Assembly (NCBI GenBank): GCA_947631135.1
Contig: CANRKE010000003.1
Coordinates: 1 to 35,219 of the forward strand
DNA from: an uncultured Bacilli bacterium
Lineage (GTDB): Bacteria > Bacillota_I > Bacilli_A > RF39 > UBA660
Length of the DNA: 35,219 nucleotides
Direction: 5' to 3'
How positions within the stretch are numbered: the first letter of the stretch is position 1; every line of letters begins with the position of its first letter. Of the stretch, positions 7,324 to 15,543 are shown piece after piece. The position numbers and the translations under genes are program-made. The notes beneath the pieces are model-generated. The model was given only the letters and a program-made list of their open reading frames with translations. It was not told where the DNA came from and did no database searches.

Positions 7324-9366
7324 ATGAAAAAAAATAAAAAGATATTGTTAATAAGTGGTATATCGATTGTTGTAATCGCACTTTTATCAACTATATATGT
7401 CATTTTAACAACACCAGATAAAGATACAACATTAACAGCTATAGAAAAAAGATATGTAACAAGAAATAAAAGTAAAGTGTTAAATATTGCAATACCAAAT
7501 GATATACCTGTATTTAGTTTAAATGGTGAAGGTGTATTTTTCGATTTTGTAAAAGATTTTAGTGATGATATAGAATTAAAATTAAATGAAGTACCATACA
7601 ACATTGGAGAAGAACCATCATTATATGATTATAAATTTGAGATTACAAGAGATGTAGATAAAAATCAAATCTTATTATACCAAGATTATTATGTTGCATT
7701 GTCACAACAAAATGAAAAATTATCAAGTATAAATGATTTAAATAAGATGAGTATAGGTACAATCAATAATAATATGGAGAATATAACATATTATTTAAAT
7801 GATATAGATGCATCATTTATACAAAAGAAAAGCATAGATGATTTATTTACTGGGCTTGAAAAAGAAGAATATGATATAGTAATAGTTCCATATATGACAT
7901 ATTTAAATGAGATATTATCTAAAAAATTTAATATAGTATATAATTTTAATGATATAAAAGATAATTATGTACTTACATTATCAGATAATAATGATACAGT
8001 AAATACGATACTAAAAAAATATTATGAACTATGGAACCAAAATGATTATATAAAATCATATAATGAAGCATATAAAACAATTTATTATTCAGTAAAAGGT
8101 ATAAAGTCTAAAGATCAAGCACAATTAGTTGGAAAAGTTTATAACTACGGATATGTAGATAATCTACCATTTGAAAAAGTTGTAAATAAAAATTTAATAG
8201 GTATTAATGGAGAGTATATAAATTCATTTGCTAATTTAACAGATTCAGAATTTAAATTTAAAAAATATAATTCAATAAGCGATCTAATTGAAGCATTTAA
8301 TAATAATGAAGTAGATATAATTTTTAATAATTTTAATACAAGTAATGCGTTATCTGATGCATATCAAACAATATCTACATATAAAGAAAAATTTGTAGTA
8401 CTTGCAAATATAAAAAATAATTTTATAATAGATACATCTAGAGGTTTAAAAGATGAAACGGTATATGCACTTGAAGATAGTGACCTTGCAACATATATAA
8501 AATCTAATACAGAAGCTAAATTAAAGACATTTAAAAATTATGGGGTATTATTGAATAATTTAAAAGATGATATGTTAGTCATAATGGATTATGATGTATA
8601 CAATTATTATAAAAATGATGAATTAAAAGATTATTATATTGCATATACATCAACATTTGATAATTCGTATAATTTTATAATTAAGAATAATAATAGTAAT
8701 AATATATTATTACAAATGTTCAATGATTTTATATCAAGTAGAAGTTTTGAACATATAAAAGTTAATGCATACAAAAATATAACAATCAATCCTAAAAATG
8801 AAACACTTGCACAAACTATATTTAATTATTTACTGTTTATAGTGTTCCCACTAATAATAATAATTTTGATATTATCAGTTATATTTAAAAAGAGAAAAGA
8901 GAAAAAAGTAATTAAAAAAGATGAAAAATTAAGATATATAGATATGCTTACATCACTTAAAAATAGAAATTATTTGAACGCAAATATAGAAACATGGGAT
9001 GAAGCAAAAGTATATCCACAAACTGTAATAATAATAGATTTAAATAATTTAAAATATATAAATGATAATTTTGGACATGAAGAAGGAGATAATGTTATTA
9101 AAGCAGCTGCTAATATACTTATAAAAACACAATTAGAAAGTAGTGAAATAATAAGGACAGATGGTAATGAATTTCTTATATATTTAATAGGATATAAAGA
9201 AGAACAAATAGTTAGTTATATGAGAAAATTATATAAAGCTATGAAAGATTTACCACATGGATATGGTGCAGCATTTGGTTATAGTATGATAGATGATGAT
9301 ATTAAACTTTTAGATGACGCTATTAACGAAGCTACATTAGATATGAGAAGTAATAAAGAATCATAG
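7324..9366 (+). CDS. Membrane sensor with two extracellular solute-binding-like domains and a degenerate GGDEF domain
   Basis: A 680-residue protein. N-terminal membrane segment at ~7-29; two successive regions (~50-255 and ~270-490) that look like bacterial extracellular solute-binding (SBP/PBPb) domains (VLNIAIPNDIPVF, MSIGTINNNM, YDIVIVPYMTYL; then LIGINGEYINSF, EVDIIFNNFN); second membrane segment ~497-521; GGDEF domain ~536-680 with DMLTSLKNRNYL and IIIDLNNLKYINDNFGH. GGDEF enzymes make cyclic di-GMP, but here the signature is RTDGNEF (611-617): the first Gly is Asp and the third residue, a metal ligand in active enzymes, is Asn. It is therefore probably catalytically inactive, perhaps a nucleotide-binding signal relay; this is inference. 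ATG at 7324 follows AGGAG by 9 bases. The gene is in an operon with a small membrane protein upstream and a YihY-type gene 8 bases downstream. Confidence 0.85.
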   Translation: MKKNKKILLISGISIVVIALLSTIYVILTTPDKDTTLTAIEKRYVTRNKSKVLNIAIPNDIPVFSLNGEGVFFDFVKDFSDDIELKLNEVPYNIGEEPSLYDYKFEITRDVDKNQILLYQDYYVALSQQNEKLSSINDLNKMSIGTINNNMENITYYLNDIDASFIQKKSIDDLFTGLEKEEYDIVIVPYMTYLNEILSKKFNIVYNFNDIKDNYVLTLSDNNDTVNTILKKYYELWNQNDYIKSYNEAYKTIYYSVKGIKSKDQAQLVGKVYNYGYVDNLPFEKVVNKNLIGINGEYINSFANLTDSEFKFKKYNSISDLIEAFNNNEVDIIFNNFNTSNALSDAYQTISTYKEKFVVLANIKNNFIIDTSRGLKDETVYALEDSDLATYIKSNTEAKLKTFKNYGVLLNNLKDDMLVIMDYDVYNYYKNDELKDYYIAYTSTFDNSYNFIIKNNNSNNILLQMFNDFISSRSFEHIKVNAYKNITINPKNETLAQTIFNYLLFIVFPLIIIILILSVIFKKRKEKKVIKKDEKLRYIDMLTSLKNRNYLNANIETWDEAKVYPQTVIIIDLNNLKYINDNFGHEEGDNVIKAAANILIKTQLESSEIIRTDGNEFLIYLIGYKEEQIVSYMRKLYKAMKDLPHGYGAAFGYSMIDDDIKLLDDAINEATLDMRSNKES

Positions 9367-9374
9367 GTGAAAAT

Positions 9375-10235
9375 ATGAAGACAAAAATTGCTGATATTTT
9401 AAGTAAGATAATATTAATATTAAGAAGACCTGATATGAATATATTACCAGGTCATCTTGCTTTCTTTTTTGTACTTGCTTTAATACCACTTCTTACACTT
9501 GTAACTTTTTTTGCAACTATCTTTAATATTCCCATACATGAAATATCAAATACAGTTGGGAATTTACCTAATGGTATAGTTGAAATACTTAAACCAGCTT
9601 TTACAGCTACTAGTATTACTTTTGGAAATATTATAATTTTATTAATATCTTTCTTTGTTGCATCTAATGGTGCAGATGCAGTAATACTTACATCAAATAA
9701 ACTATATAATATTAATAAATCTTCTATAGTTGAAAGAAGAATAAAAGCTATCATAGTAACTATTATATTTATATGTTTATTCCTATTTATGTTACTTATT
9801 CCTGTATTTGGAAATATAATAATTGAATTAATATCTAATTTTGTTAATGATACAGTTTATAAGAGTATAAAGACTATATATAATATACTTCAATTTCCTC
9901 TTTCTTTATTATTTGTATACTTTAATATAAAAGTAATTTATACTATTGCTCCAGATAAGAAAATAAAGAGTAAAGATGTATCAAATGGTGCAGTATTTAC
10001 TACTATTAGTTGGGTAGTAATAAGTCAAATATATGCATTTTATATTAATAATTTAGCAAATTATAGTAGAATATATGGTAATTTTACTAATATAATAATA
10101 CTTATGTTATTCATATATTTATTATCTACAATATTTGTTATAGGAATGGCTTTAAATGCATATAAAAATGAATTAAATGATGAAATAAGTAAAACTGGAC
10201 GTATGAATATAATAAAATCAATACATAATATTTAA
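9375..10235 (+). CDS. YihY/BrkB family inner-membrane protein
   Basis: A 286-residue polytopic membrane protein with about six hydrophobic segments. It has the family's N-terminal pattern: RRPDMNILPGHLAFFFVLAL followed by IPLLTLVTFFATIFNI, then a SITFGNIIILLISFFVASNG block, and WVVISQIYAFYINNLANYS with a short IYGNF turn before the last helices. YihY/BrkB proteins were once annotated as ribonuclease BN; that activity belongs to a different protein, and the family's function is not settled (transport has been suggested). ATG at 9375 follows AGGTGA (9365-9370), which overlaps the stop of the upstream gene, so it is the last gene of the 6829-10235 operon. The C-terminus is short and basic. Confidence 0.88.
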   Translation: MKTKIADILSKIILILRRPDMNILPGHLAFFFVLALIPLLTLVTFFATIFNIPIHEISNTVGNLPNGIVEILKPAFTATSITFGNIIILLISFFVASNGADAVILTSNKLYNINKSSIVERRIKAIIVTIIFICLFLFMLLIPVFGNIIIELISNFVNDTVYKSIKTIYNILQFPLSLLFVYFNIKVIYTIAPDKKIKSKDVSNGAVFTTISWVVISQIYAFYINNLANYSRIYGNFTNIIILMLFIYLLSTIFVIGMALNAYKNELNDEISKTGRMNIIKSIHNI

Positions 10236-10378
10236 TGGGAGAAATCCCATATTTGTGGACTTTAAAGTACAAAAACGTTTTACTGTGAACTTAATCATGT
10301 ATTTGTTATTTTTGTTCTCCTTGTTGAGCTTTAAAGTTAGGAAAGTAGATCATTTTTTTGGTCTACTTTTAATTTTTA
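10236..10378 (+). ncRNA. Possible small structured RNA or structured 3' UTR
   Basis: The gap begins with ATGGGA-GAAA-TCCCAT (10235-10250), a 6-bp stem with a GAAA tetraloop. The self-complementary element CTTTAAAG occurs twice (about 10259 and 10329) and the two copies can pair as a ~10-bp long-range stem. The gap also holds a GGAGAA/TTCTCC complementarity and ends in a strong terminator (10341). It is more G+C-rich than other gaps. No known family was recognised, and it may simply be the processed tail of the upstream operon. Confidence 0.3.
10341..10377 (+). terminator. Strong Rho-independent terminator
   Basis: GAAAGTAGATC (10341-10351) pairs with GGTCTACTTTT (10360-10370) around a loop containing seven Ts; a T-rich tail follows. 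It ends the operon above or the putative RNA, just before the YtrA-type promoter. Confidence 0.85.
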
Positions 10379-10379
10379 C

Positions 10380-10409
10380 TTGACATATTGTATATACACT
10401 GTATATAAT
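10380..10409 (+). promoter_or_regulatory. Promoter of the GntR-ABC operon
   Basis: A consensus TTGACA (10380-10385) and TATAAT (10404-10409) with an 18-base spacer lie 24 bases before the regulator's ATG. The spacer and -10 box are covered by the palindrome listed next. Confidence 0.75.
10391..10407. promoter_or_regulatory. Perfect palindrome, likely operator of the GntR regulator
   Basis: TATATACA-C-TGTATATA is a perfect 17-base palindrome filling the spacer and running into the -10 box. A further TATATACA half-site (10413-10420) lies downstream. This position fits autorepression by the YtrA-like protein encoded next; the binding itself is inference. Confidence 0.6.
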
Positions 10410-10432
10410 AGATATATACATCGAGGTGTGTT

Positions 10433-10831
10433 ATGGAAATAATAATAAGTAATTCTAGTGGTGTTCCAATATATGAACAAATTAAAGAGCAAATTAAAGT
10501 TAAAATAATTTCTAATGAATTAAAAGCAAATGAATTATTACCTTCTATAAGAACACTAGCTAAAGATTTAAAGTGTAGTGTAATAACTACTAAAAATGCA
10601 TATGAGGAATTAGTTAATGAAGGATATGTTAAAACTATACCATCAAAAGGATTTTATGTTGCCAAGATAAATAAAGATCTTGCACATGAAGAACAATTAA
10701 ATAAAATAGAAAACTTGTTAGATAAAGCAATTAGTATAGCAAAGGTTAATGATATTTCAAGAAAAACAATAAATGAAATAATAGATATTTTATATGAGGA
10801 GAATGAAAATGGAAAATATTTTGGAAATTAA
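10433..10831 (+). CDS. GntR-family repressor, YtrA subfamily
   Basis: A 132-residue cytoplasmic DNA-binding protein. Residues ~1-75 are the winged helix-turn-helix (GVPIYEQIKEQIKVKIISNE, LLPSIRTLAKDLKCS, NAYEELVNEGYVKTIPSKGFYV); the short C-terminal ~45 residues are helical with no ligand-binding domain, which is the size and layout of YtrA-type GntR proteins. Such proteins repress adjacent ABC transporter genes and often respond to cell-envelope stress. Start ATG 10433 has GAGGTG 4 bases upstream. The gene overlaps the following ABC ATPase gene by 23 bases, implying coupled translation. The palindrome in its own promoter is the natural candidate operator. Confidence 0.9.
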   Translation: MEIIISNSSGVPIYEQIKEQIKVKIISNELKANELLPSIRTLAKDLKCSVITTKNAYEELVNEGYVKTIPSKGFYVAKINKDLAHEEQLNKIENLLDKAISIAKVNDISRKTINEIIDILYEENENGKYFGN

Positions 10832-11666
10832 TAATTTATGTAAAAAGTATGATAATTTTGAATTAAAAAATATATCTTTTAAATTACCTAAGGGAATGAT
10901 TATGGGATTTATTGGTGAAAATGGCGCTGGTAAAACTACTACTATAAAAGCAATATTAAATATAATTAAAAATTATAGTGGTGATATTAAAATATTTGGA
11001 TTAGATAATAATAATTATGATAGTAAAATAAAAGAGGATATTGGAGTAGTTTTAGATGATATGTTCTTTCCAGAGATACTTACACCAAAAGATATAAATA
11101 ATACTATGAAAAGTATTTATAAAAATTGGGATTCAAAAATGTTTAATAATTATTTAAATGATTTTAAGTTGAATAATAATAAACAAATAAAGACTTTTTC
11201 TAAGGGTATGAGAAAAAAATTAGAAATAATAACTGCTATATCTCATCATCCTAAATTATTGATATTGGATGAGCCAACATCTGGTTTAGATCCTGTCGCA
11301 CGTGCTGAGGTTATTGATATATTTCAAAAATTTATTCAAAATGATGATTGTTCTATTTTATTATCGAGTCATATTACTACTGATTTAGAACATATTGCTG
11401 ATTATATAACTTTTATAAATGATGGTGAAATAGTACTATCAAAAACTTGTGATGAGTTACTGAATAGGTATGGTATAGTAAAATGTACTGATATAGAATT
11501 TAAAAAAATAAGTAAGAAAGATTATATTAAATATAAGAAAAATAAATATAACTATGAAGTATTAGTAGATGATAAAAAAAGTTTTAAAAATAAATATAAT
11601 GTAGATGTTATAGATAGAATAACTTTAGATGATTTAATGGTTTTAATGATTAAGGGGATGAAATAA
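10809..11666 (+). CDS. ABC transporter ATP-binding protein (YtrB-like)
   Basis: A 285-residue ATPase that would power the membrane protein encoded next. Walker A GENGAGKTT (36-44), signature FSKGMRKK (~130-137), Walker B LLILDEPTSGLDP (~150-161) and the switch His in SSHITTD are all present. The C-terminal ~70 residues (ECT-type tail after INDGEIVLSKTCDELL) are typical of ABC-2 exporter ATPases. Start choice: ATG at 10794 lies before the AGGAG ribosome site (10797-10801), ATG at 10803 is only 1 base after it, and ATG at 10809 is 7 bases after it and matches the family start MENILEI. It lies inside the 3' end of the regulator gene. The substrate is unknown; antimicrobial peptides or envelope components are typical for this operon type. 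Confidence 0.92.
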   Translation: MENILEINNLCKKYDNFELKNISFKLPKGMIMGFIGENGAGKTTTIKAILNIIKNYSGDIKIFGLDNNNYDSKIKEDIGVVLDDMFFPEILTPKDINNTMKSIYKNWDSKMFNNYLNDFKLNNNKQIKTFSKGMRKKLEIITAISHHPKLLILDEPTSGLDPVARAEVIDIFQKFIQNDDCSILLSSHITTDLEHIADYITFINDGEIVLSKTCDELLNRYGIVKCTDIEFKKISKKDYIKYKKNKYNYEVLVDDKKSFKNKYNVDVIDRITLDDLMVLMIKGMK

Positions 11667-11668
11667 TA

Positions 11669-12304
11669 ATGATAGGTTTTATTAAAAAAGATGTTGCAAT
11701 GATTAAAAGCAATTTTAAACTATTAGGAATATTAATTGTTGTGTATACTATAATGGGATTATATGGTAAGATGGATATATCATTTATATTGCCATTTATG
11801 AGTGTAGTTATAATGATTTCAACATTTAGTTATGATAATTTCAATAAATGGGAAGAATATGCATCAACTCTACCTGATGGAAGAAGATGTTGTGTTAAAT
11901 CTAAATATATAACAACTCTTTTAATGATTTTAATTACTTCTATTATTGTTATTATTTTATCATTTATTATATCTTATATTAATACTAAAACAATTAATTA
12001 TGAACAGACTTTTGTATCTATGTTAGGTACAGTATTTGGTACTTTATTAGTATTATCATTTATGTATCCAGTAATATATAAATTTGGTGTTGAAAAAGCA
12101 AGAATTGGAATATTTATAACTGTATTTGGTATTGTAATAATTGGTGATTTATTAGTAAAATATATAAATTTTACTAATATAATGAAAATTCTTAATAATA
12201 TGAATGAATATATTTTGATATTACTTTTAATTCTATCATGTATAATATTTATATATGTATCATATAGAATATCTTTGAAAATACATTTGCATAAAGAATT
12301 ATAA
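11669..12304 (+). CDS. ABC-2 type permease
   Basis: A 211-residue membrane protein with six hydrophobic segments and the family-typical N-terminus MIGFIKKDVAMIKSNFKLLG. The NKWEEYASTLP-DGRRCCVKSKY loop after the second helix is the conserved cytoplasmic element of this ABC2_membrane_5-type family (Lys/Trp-Glu-x-Tyr...Pro...Arg...Val-x-Ser/Lys-Lys-Tyr). It starts 2 bases after the ATPase stop with AAGGGG upstream, so the regulator, ATPase and permease form one operon. It is expected to form the membrane channel of a YtrBC-like exporter, probably as a dimer. It is the last intact gene; degraded coding sequence follows. Confidence 0.88.
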   Translation: MIGFIKKDVAMIKSNFKLLGILIVVYTIMGLYGKMDISFILPFMSVVIMISTFSYDNFNKWEEYASTLPDGRRCCVKSKYITTLLMILITSIIVIILSFIISYINTKTINYEQTFVSMLGTVFGTLLVLSFMYPVIYKFGVEKARIGIFITVFGIVIIGDLLVKYINFTNIMKILNNMNEYILILLLILSCIIFIYVSYRISLKIHLHKEL

Positions 12305-12564
12305 ATATAATTTTAAGTAGTGTAGATAATATTGATGATTTTACTAATTATATATAGAAAGAAGTAATAGAATCAATAATAGGTCAAATGAATTATTAAA
12401 TAATACATTAAATTTAAATAGTGATAAAGTATCACAACTAATAGATGAAATACACATTGATACTACATCAATATTAAAATATAATGGTGAGGATAGTTTA
12501 GCATGTGTAATAACAAATTGATACTATATCTGAGTTAACTGATTTAGAAAAAGAAAAATATTGA
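12305..12564 (+). pseudogene. Remnant of an unidentified gene with frameshifts
   Basis: The 373-base gap 12305-12677 holds broken coding sequence. Three pieces in different frames read as one C-terminal fragment: ILSSVDNIDDFTNYI (from ~12307), then ERSNRINNRSNELLNNTLNL...DEIHIDTTSILKYNGEDSLACVITN (12357-12518), then DTISELTDLEKEKY ending at TGA 12562-12564. A single extra T near 12519 separates the last two pieces. I do not recognise the family. The composite is hydrophilic and ~85 residues. No intact copy is in the window. Confidence 0.45.
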
Positions 12565-12677
12565 AAAAATTACTGTTTTTTCATAATATCAATTGTAAAA
12601 TTATTAAAATTATGTTATTGTTTGCATGTGCAATAATATAATTTTTTATTTAGCATATATATAATGGGAGATGATTT

Positions 12678-15017
12678 TTGTTGTTAGAACTTAAAAATAT
12701 TAAAAAAACTTATAATACATCTGGAAATGCTGTTCGTGCTTTAAAAAATATCAATATTAAATTTAGGAAAAACGAATTTGTTGCAATCCTAGGTGCTAGC
12801 GGTTGTGGTAAAACTACATTATTAAATATAATTGGTGGTTTAGATAAGTATACATCAGGTGATTTAATAATTAATGGTATATCAACAAAAAAATTTAAGG
12901 ATAGTAATTGGGATGCATATAGAAATCATAGAGTAGGGTTTGTATTTCAAAATTATAATCTAATACCACATCAAACAATCTTAGAAAATGTTGAACTAGC
13001 TCTTAAATTAAATGGTAGTTCAAGTTCCAAAAAAAATAAAAGGAAGGCTAAAAAAGCTCTTGTAAGTGTTGGCTTAGGTGATAAACTTAATTATAAACCT
13101 AATCAATTATCTGGTGGACAATGTCAAAGAGTTGCTATTGCACGTGCCCTAGTTAATGATCCAGATATAATACTTGCAGATGAACCAACAGGAGCACTAG
13201 ATTCAAAGACAAGTGTAAATGTAATGAATTTATTGAAAGAAATATCAAAAGATAAATTAGTAATAATGGTAACACATAATCCTAATTTAGCTAATGAGTA
13301 TGCAACTAGAATTATAAATATAAAAGATGGCGTAATTGAAGGGGATTCAAATCCAGTTGATACTTTAAATAACGAAGAATATAAAGAAGATTTAAAAAAG
13401 AATAAATCATATATGCCAAGAAAAGTATCATTTATGCTTAGTTTAAAAAATTTATTATCTAAAAAGAAAAGAACTTTCATAACTTGTTTAGCTGGATCTA
13501 TTGGTATTATTGGAATAGCTACAATTTTGTCTGTATCATCAGGTATGAGTGATTATGTTAATAAAATAGAAAAAGATAGTACATCATTTAACTATGTTAT
13601 TATACAAGATAATTATCATGATATGAACTCTCTTATGAATATGACAAAAATAGATGATGAATTAGAGGAATATACAAATAAAAAAATATTATACTCTTAT
13701 GATGATAATATAAGTAATACTATAACTAAACAAAACTTAAATAGTGATTATATAGATTATATAGATAAAAAAACTAAAGATTTAGTTGTTGATGTTAGTT
13801 ATCAATATGATGCTGAAATGAATTTAATATCTAAAAAAGATGATACGTATAAAAATGTTAGCACAACTAATTTTACAGAAATATTGGATAATGATAGTCA
13901 AATATTAGATTGTTATGATGTTTTAGCAAGTACAATAGATAATAAAATACCAAATGAATATAATGAAATAGCAGTTGTTGTTGATAAATATAATAGAATA
14001 TCTAAAAGTACATTAGATATTCTAGGAATAGATGATACTGAAGAATTAAGTTATGATGATATATTAGATAAAGAAATAAGACTTATAAATAATAATGATT
14101 ATTATATAAATAAGAATGGATTATTTATAAAAGCAACTTCTAATGATGAATTAAAAAATGCATATGATAAAGGAATACCATTAAAAGTTGTAAGTATTTT
14201 AAGGGCAAAGGAAGATGCTTCTAATGAATGGTTATTATCTGGTATATCTTATACTAAGAAATTAACTGATTATATATTAGAAAATAATAAAGATAGTGAT
14301 GTTGTAAAAGCACAATTAAACAATCCAAATATTGATGTTACAACTGGACTTAACTTTATGAATAGTGATAATTTAAGTGGAGATCCATCAATGTATATGA
14401 TGACTAATGTAATTACATCATATGATGAAAGACTTGCGAAATTAGGAGCAACTAAAATACCAAGTTCTATAATAATATATCCTAAAGATTATGATTCAAA
14501 AGATAAAATAATAGAAATACTTGATGATTGGAATAATAAACATAAAGATAATGAAATTAAATATACAGATATATCAAGTATCATGATAACTATGTTAGAT
14601 TCTATGATAAATATAGTAAGTTATGTACTTATTGCATTTTCATCTATTTCTCTTGTAGTATCATCTATAATGATAGCTATAGTAATATATAATTCAGTAA
14701 TAGAAAGAACTAAAGAAATAGGTATATTAAGGGCAATTGGTGCTCGAAAAAAAGATGTATCACGTGTATTTAAATCTGAAGCAATTATAATGGGATTAAT
14801 ATCTGGTATTGTTGCATTAATAATTACATTTATTATATGTTTAATTATTAATAGAATACTTGATAATCTGATAAATGTATCTACTATAGCAAATCTAACA
14901 ATAAATATATGTATAAGCATGATATTACTAAGTGTTATACTTACATTTATAGCAAGCCTAATACCATCTAGTATGGCTGCTAAGAAAGAAGCAGTGGATG
15001 CATTAAGGAGTGAATAA
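12678..15017 (+). CDS. MacB-like ABC exporter: ATPase fused to FtsX-type permease
   Basis: A 779-residue protein. The ATPase domain (1-225) has Walker A GASGCGKTT (39-47), signature LSGGQCQR (~144), Walker B ILADEPTGALD (~162) and the switch VTHN. The permease half has a first membrane helix at ~265-290, a large extracytoplasmic domain (~290-640), and three more helices (~645-672, ~700-728, ~741-765) with the FtsX signature ERTKEIGILRAIGA. MacB-type proteins act as dimers and extrude peptides, lipoproteins or toxins by mechanotransmission. Start is TTG 12678, 7 bases after GGGAG (12666-12670); TTG 12681 is the alternative; the ATG at 12671 is out of frame. The upstream promoter is unclear: a TATAAT at 12660 is too close to the start, one at 12637 with TTATTG at 12615 is possible. 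It stands alone with a terminator; a separate regulator or histidine kinase is not adjacent. Confidence 0.92.
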   Translation: MLLELKNIKKTYNTSGNAVRALKNINIKFRKNEFVAILGASGCGKTTLLNIIGGLDKYTSGDLIINGISTKKFKDSNWDAYRNHRVGFVFQNYNLIPHQTILENVELALKLNGSSSSKKNKRKAKKALVSVGLGDKLNYKPNQLSGGQCQRVAIARALVNDPDIILADEPTGALDSKTSVNVMNLLKEISKDKLVIMVTHNPNLANEYATRIINIKDGVIEGDSNPVDTLNNEEYKEDLKKNKSYMPRKVSFMLSLKNLLSKKKRTFITCLAGSIGIIGIATILSVSSGMSDYVNKIEKDSTSFNYVIIQDNYHDMNSLMNMTKIDDELEEYTNKKILYSYDDNISNTITKQNLNSDYIDYIDKKTKDLVVDVSYQYDAEMNLISKKDDTYKNVSTTNFTEILDNDSQILDCYDVLASTIDNKIPNEYNEIAVVVDKYNRISKSTLDILGIDDTEELSYDDILDKEIRLINNNDYYINKNGLFIKATSNDELKNAYDKGIPLKVVSILRAKEDASNEWLLSGISYTKKLTDYILENNKDSDVVKAQLNNPNIDVTTGLNFMNSDNLSGDPSMYMMTNVITSYDERLAKLGATKIPSSIIIYPKDYDSKDKIIEILDDWNNKHKDNEIKYTDISSIMITMLDSMINIVSYVLIAFSSISLVVSSIMIAIVIYNSVIERTKEIGILRAIGARKKDVSRVFKSEAIIMGLISGIVALIITFIICLIINRILDNLINVSTIANLTINICISMILLSVILTFIASLIPSSMAAKKEAVDALRSE

Positions 15018-15043
15018 TAAGCTATCAATTATTTTTAAAATTT

Positions 15044-15092
15044 AAAACTCATCAATCTGAACATTATTAATCAGACTAATGAGTTTTTATTT
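15044..15092. terminator. Bidirectional terminator
   Basis: AAAACTCAT (15044-15052) pairs with ATGAGTTTT (15079-15087), and inside it TCTGA (15056-15060) pairs with TCAGA (15071-15075). T-runs flank it on both strands, serving the MacB-like gene (+) and the RNHCP gene (-), which converge here. Confidence 0.8.
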
Positions 15093-15400
15093 TATAAATT
15101 GTTAATATTTGATATTTTAATTATTTCATTCATATCATCATCTTTAGCTATAATATTTTTAATATTACTACCACATTTAGAACACTTATACAGTATTTTA
15201 TAAGTATCTTTATACTTTTCTATCCCACAAGGTATAAGCAATCCTAAACAATCATTTTTTCTATCTCCAGGAGTTACATCTATATGTATAGAGTATAAGC
15301 AATATGGACAGTGATCTCTCGATGTATATCCTAAAGATTTTACATGTTTTCCACAATTTATACATATAAAATCATTATCATTTTTAACAAAAGTTTTCAT
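15092..15400 (-). CDS. RNHCP-domain zinc-ribbon protein
   Basis: A 102-residue protein with the RNHCP family pattern: FICINCGKHV, then the family's RNHCP block in the form SRDHCPYCLYSIHIDVTPGDR, then C-G-L-LIPCG and a second zinc-ribbon pair KCSKCGSN. Eight cysteines sit in CxxC or spaced pairs, suggesting two zinc sites. It is predicted cytoplasmic and its biochemical role is unknown; nucleic-acid or ribosome-associated roles are speculation. Start choice: the frame can be extended to a TTG at 15409, but that TTG touches the AAGGAA ribosome site, while the ATG at 15400 is about 10 bases from it. Confidence 0.85.
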   Translation of the reverse strand: MKTFVKNDNDFICINCGKHVKSLGYTSRDHCPYCLYSIHIDVTPGDRKNDCLGLLIPCGIEKYKDTYKILYKCSKCGSNIKNIIAKDDDMNEIIKISNINNL

Positions 15401-15430
15401 GCTAATCAATTCCTTTCAGTAATTTATTTA

Positions 15431-15439
15431 ATTATAGCA
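15431..15439 (-). promoter_or_regulatory. Extended -10 promoter of the RNHCP gene
   Basis: On the minus strand TGCTATAAT, an extended -10 (TGnTATAAT), lies 31 bases upstream of the ATG; no good -35 box at the right distance. Confidence 0.5.
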
Positions 15440-15491
15440 CATTTTAATAATATACATGTAACAATATTTATTAAAACTTCATATTTTATAA

Positions 15492-15520
15492 TTGACACAT
15501 ATACGGTTATATTGTATACT
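15492..15520 (+). promoter_or_regulatory. Strong promoter of the 15544 surface-protein gene
   Basis: TTGACA (15492-15497), 17-base spacer, TATACT (15515-15520), 23 bases before the ATG. Confidence 0.75.
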
Positions 15521-15543
15521 TTAAATAGAAAGTAGGGGATAAA

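Noticed and set aside
10236..10378. 6S RNA or a known riboswitch
   Set aside because: I found none of the conserved motifs I know for these; it is followed by an independent promoter, so a riboswitch for the next gene is unlikely.
12655..12665. TATAAT just before the MacB-like gene as its -10 box
   Set aside because: It abuts the GGGAG ribosome site, so transcription would start past it and leave no usable leader.
14621..15028. Minus-strand frame inside the MacB-like permease
   Set aside because: It is the antisense image of membrane helices of a well supported gene.
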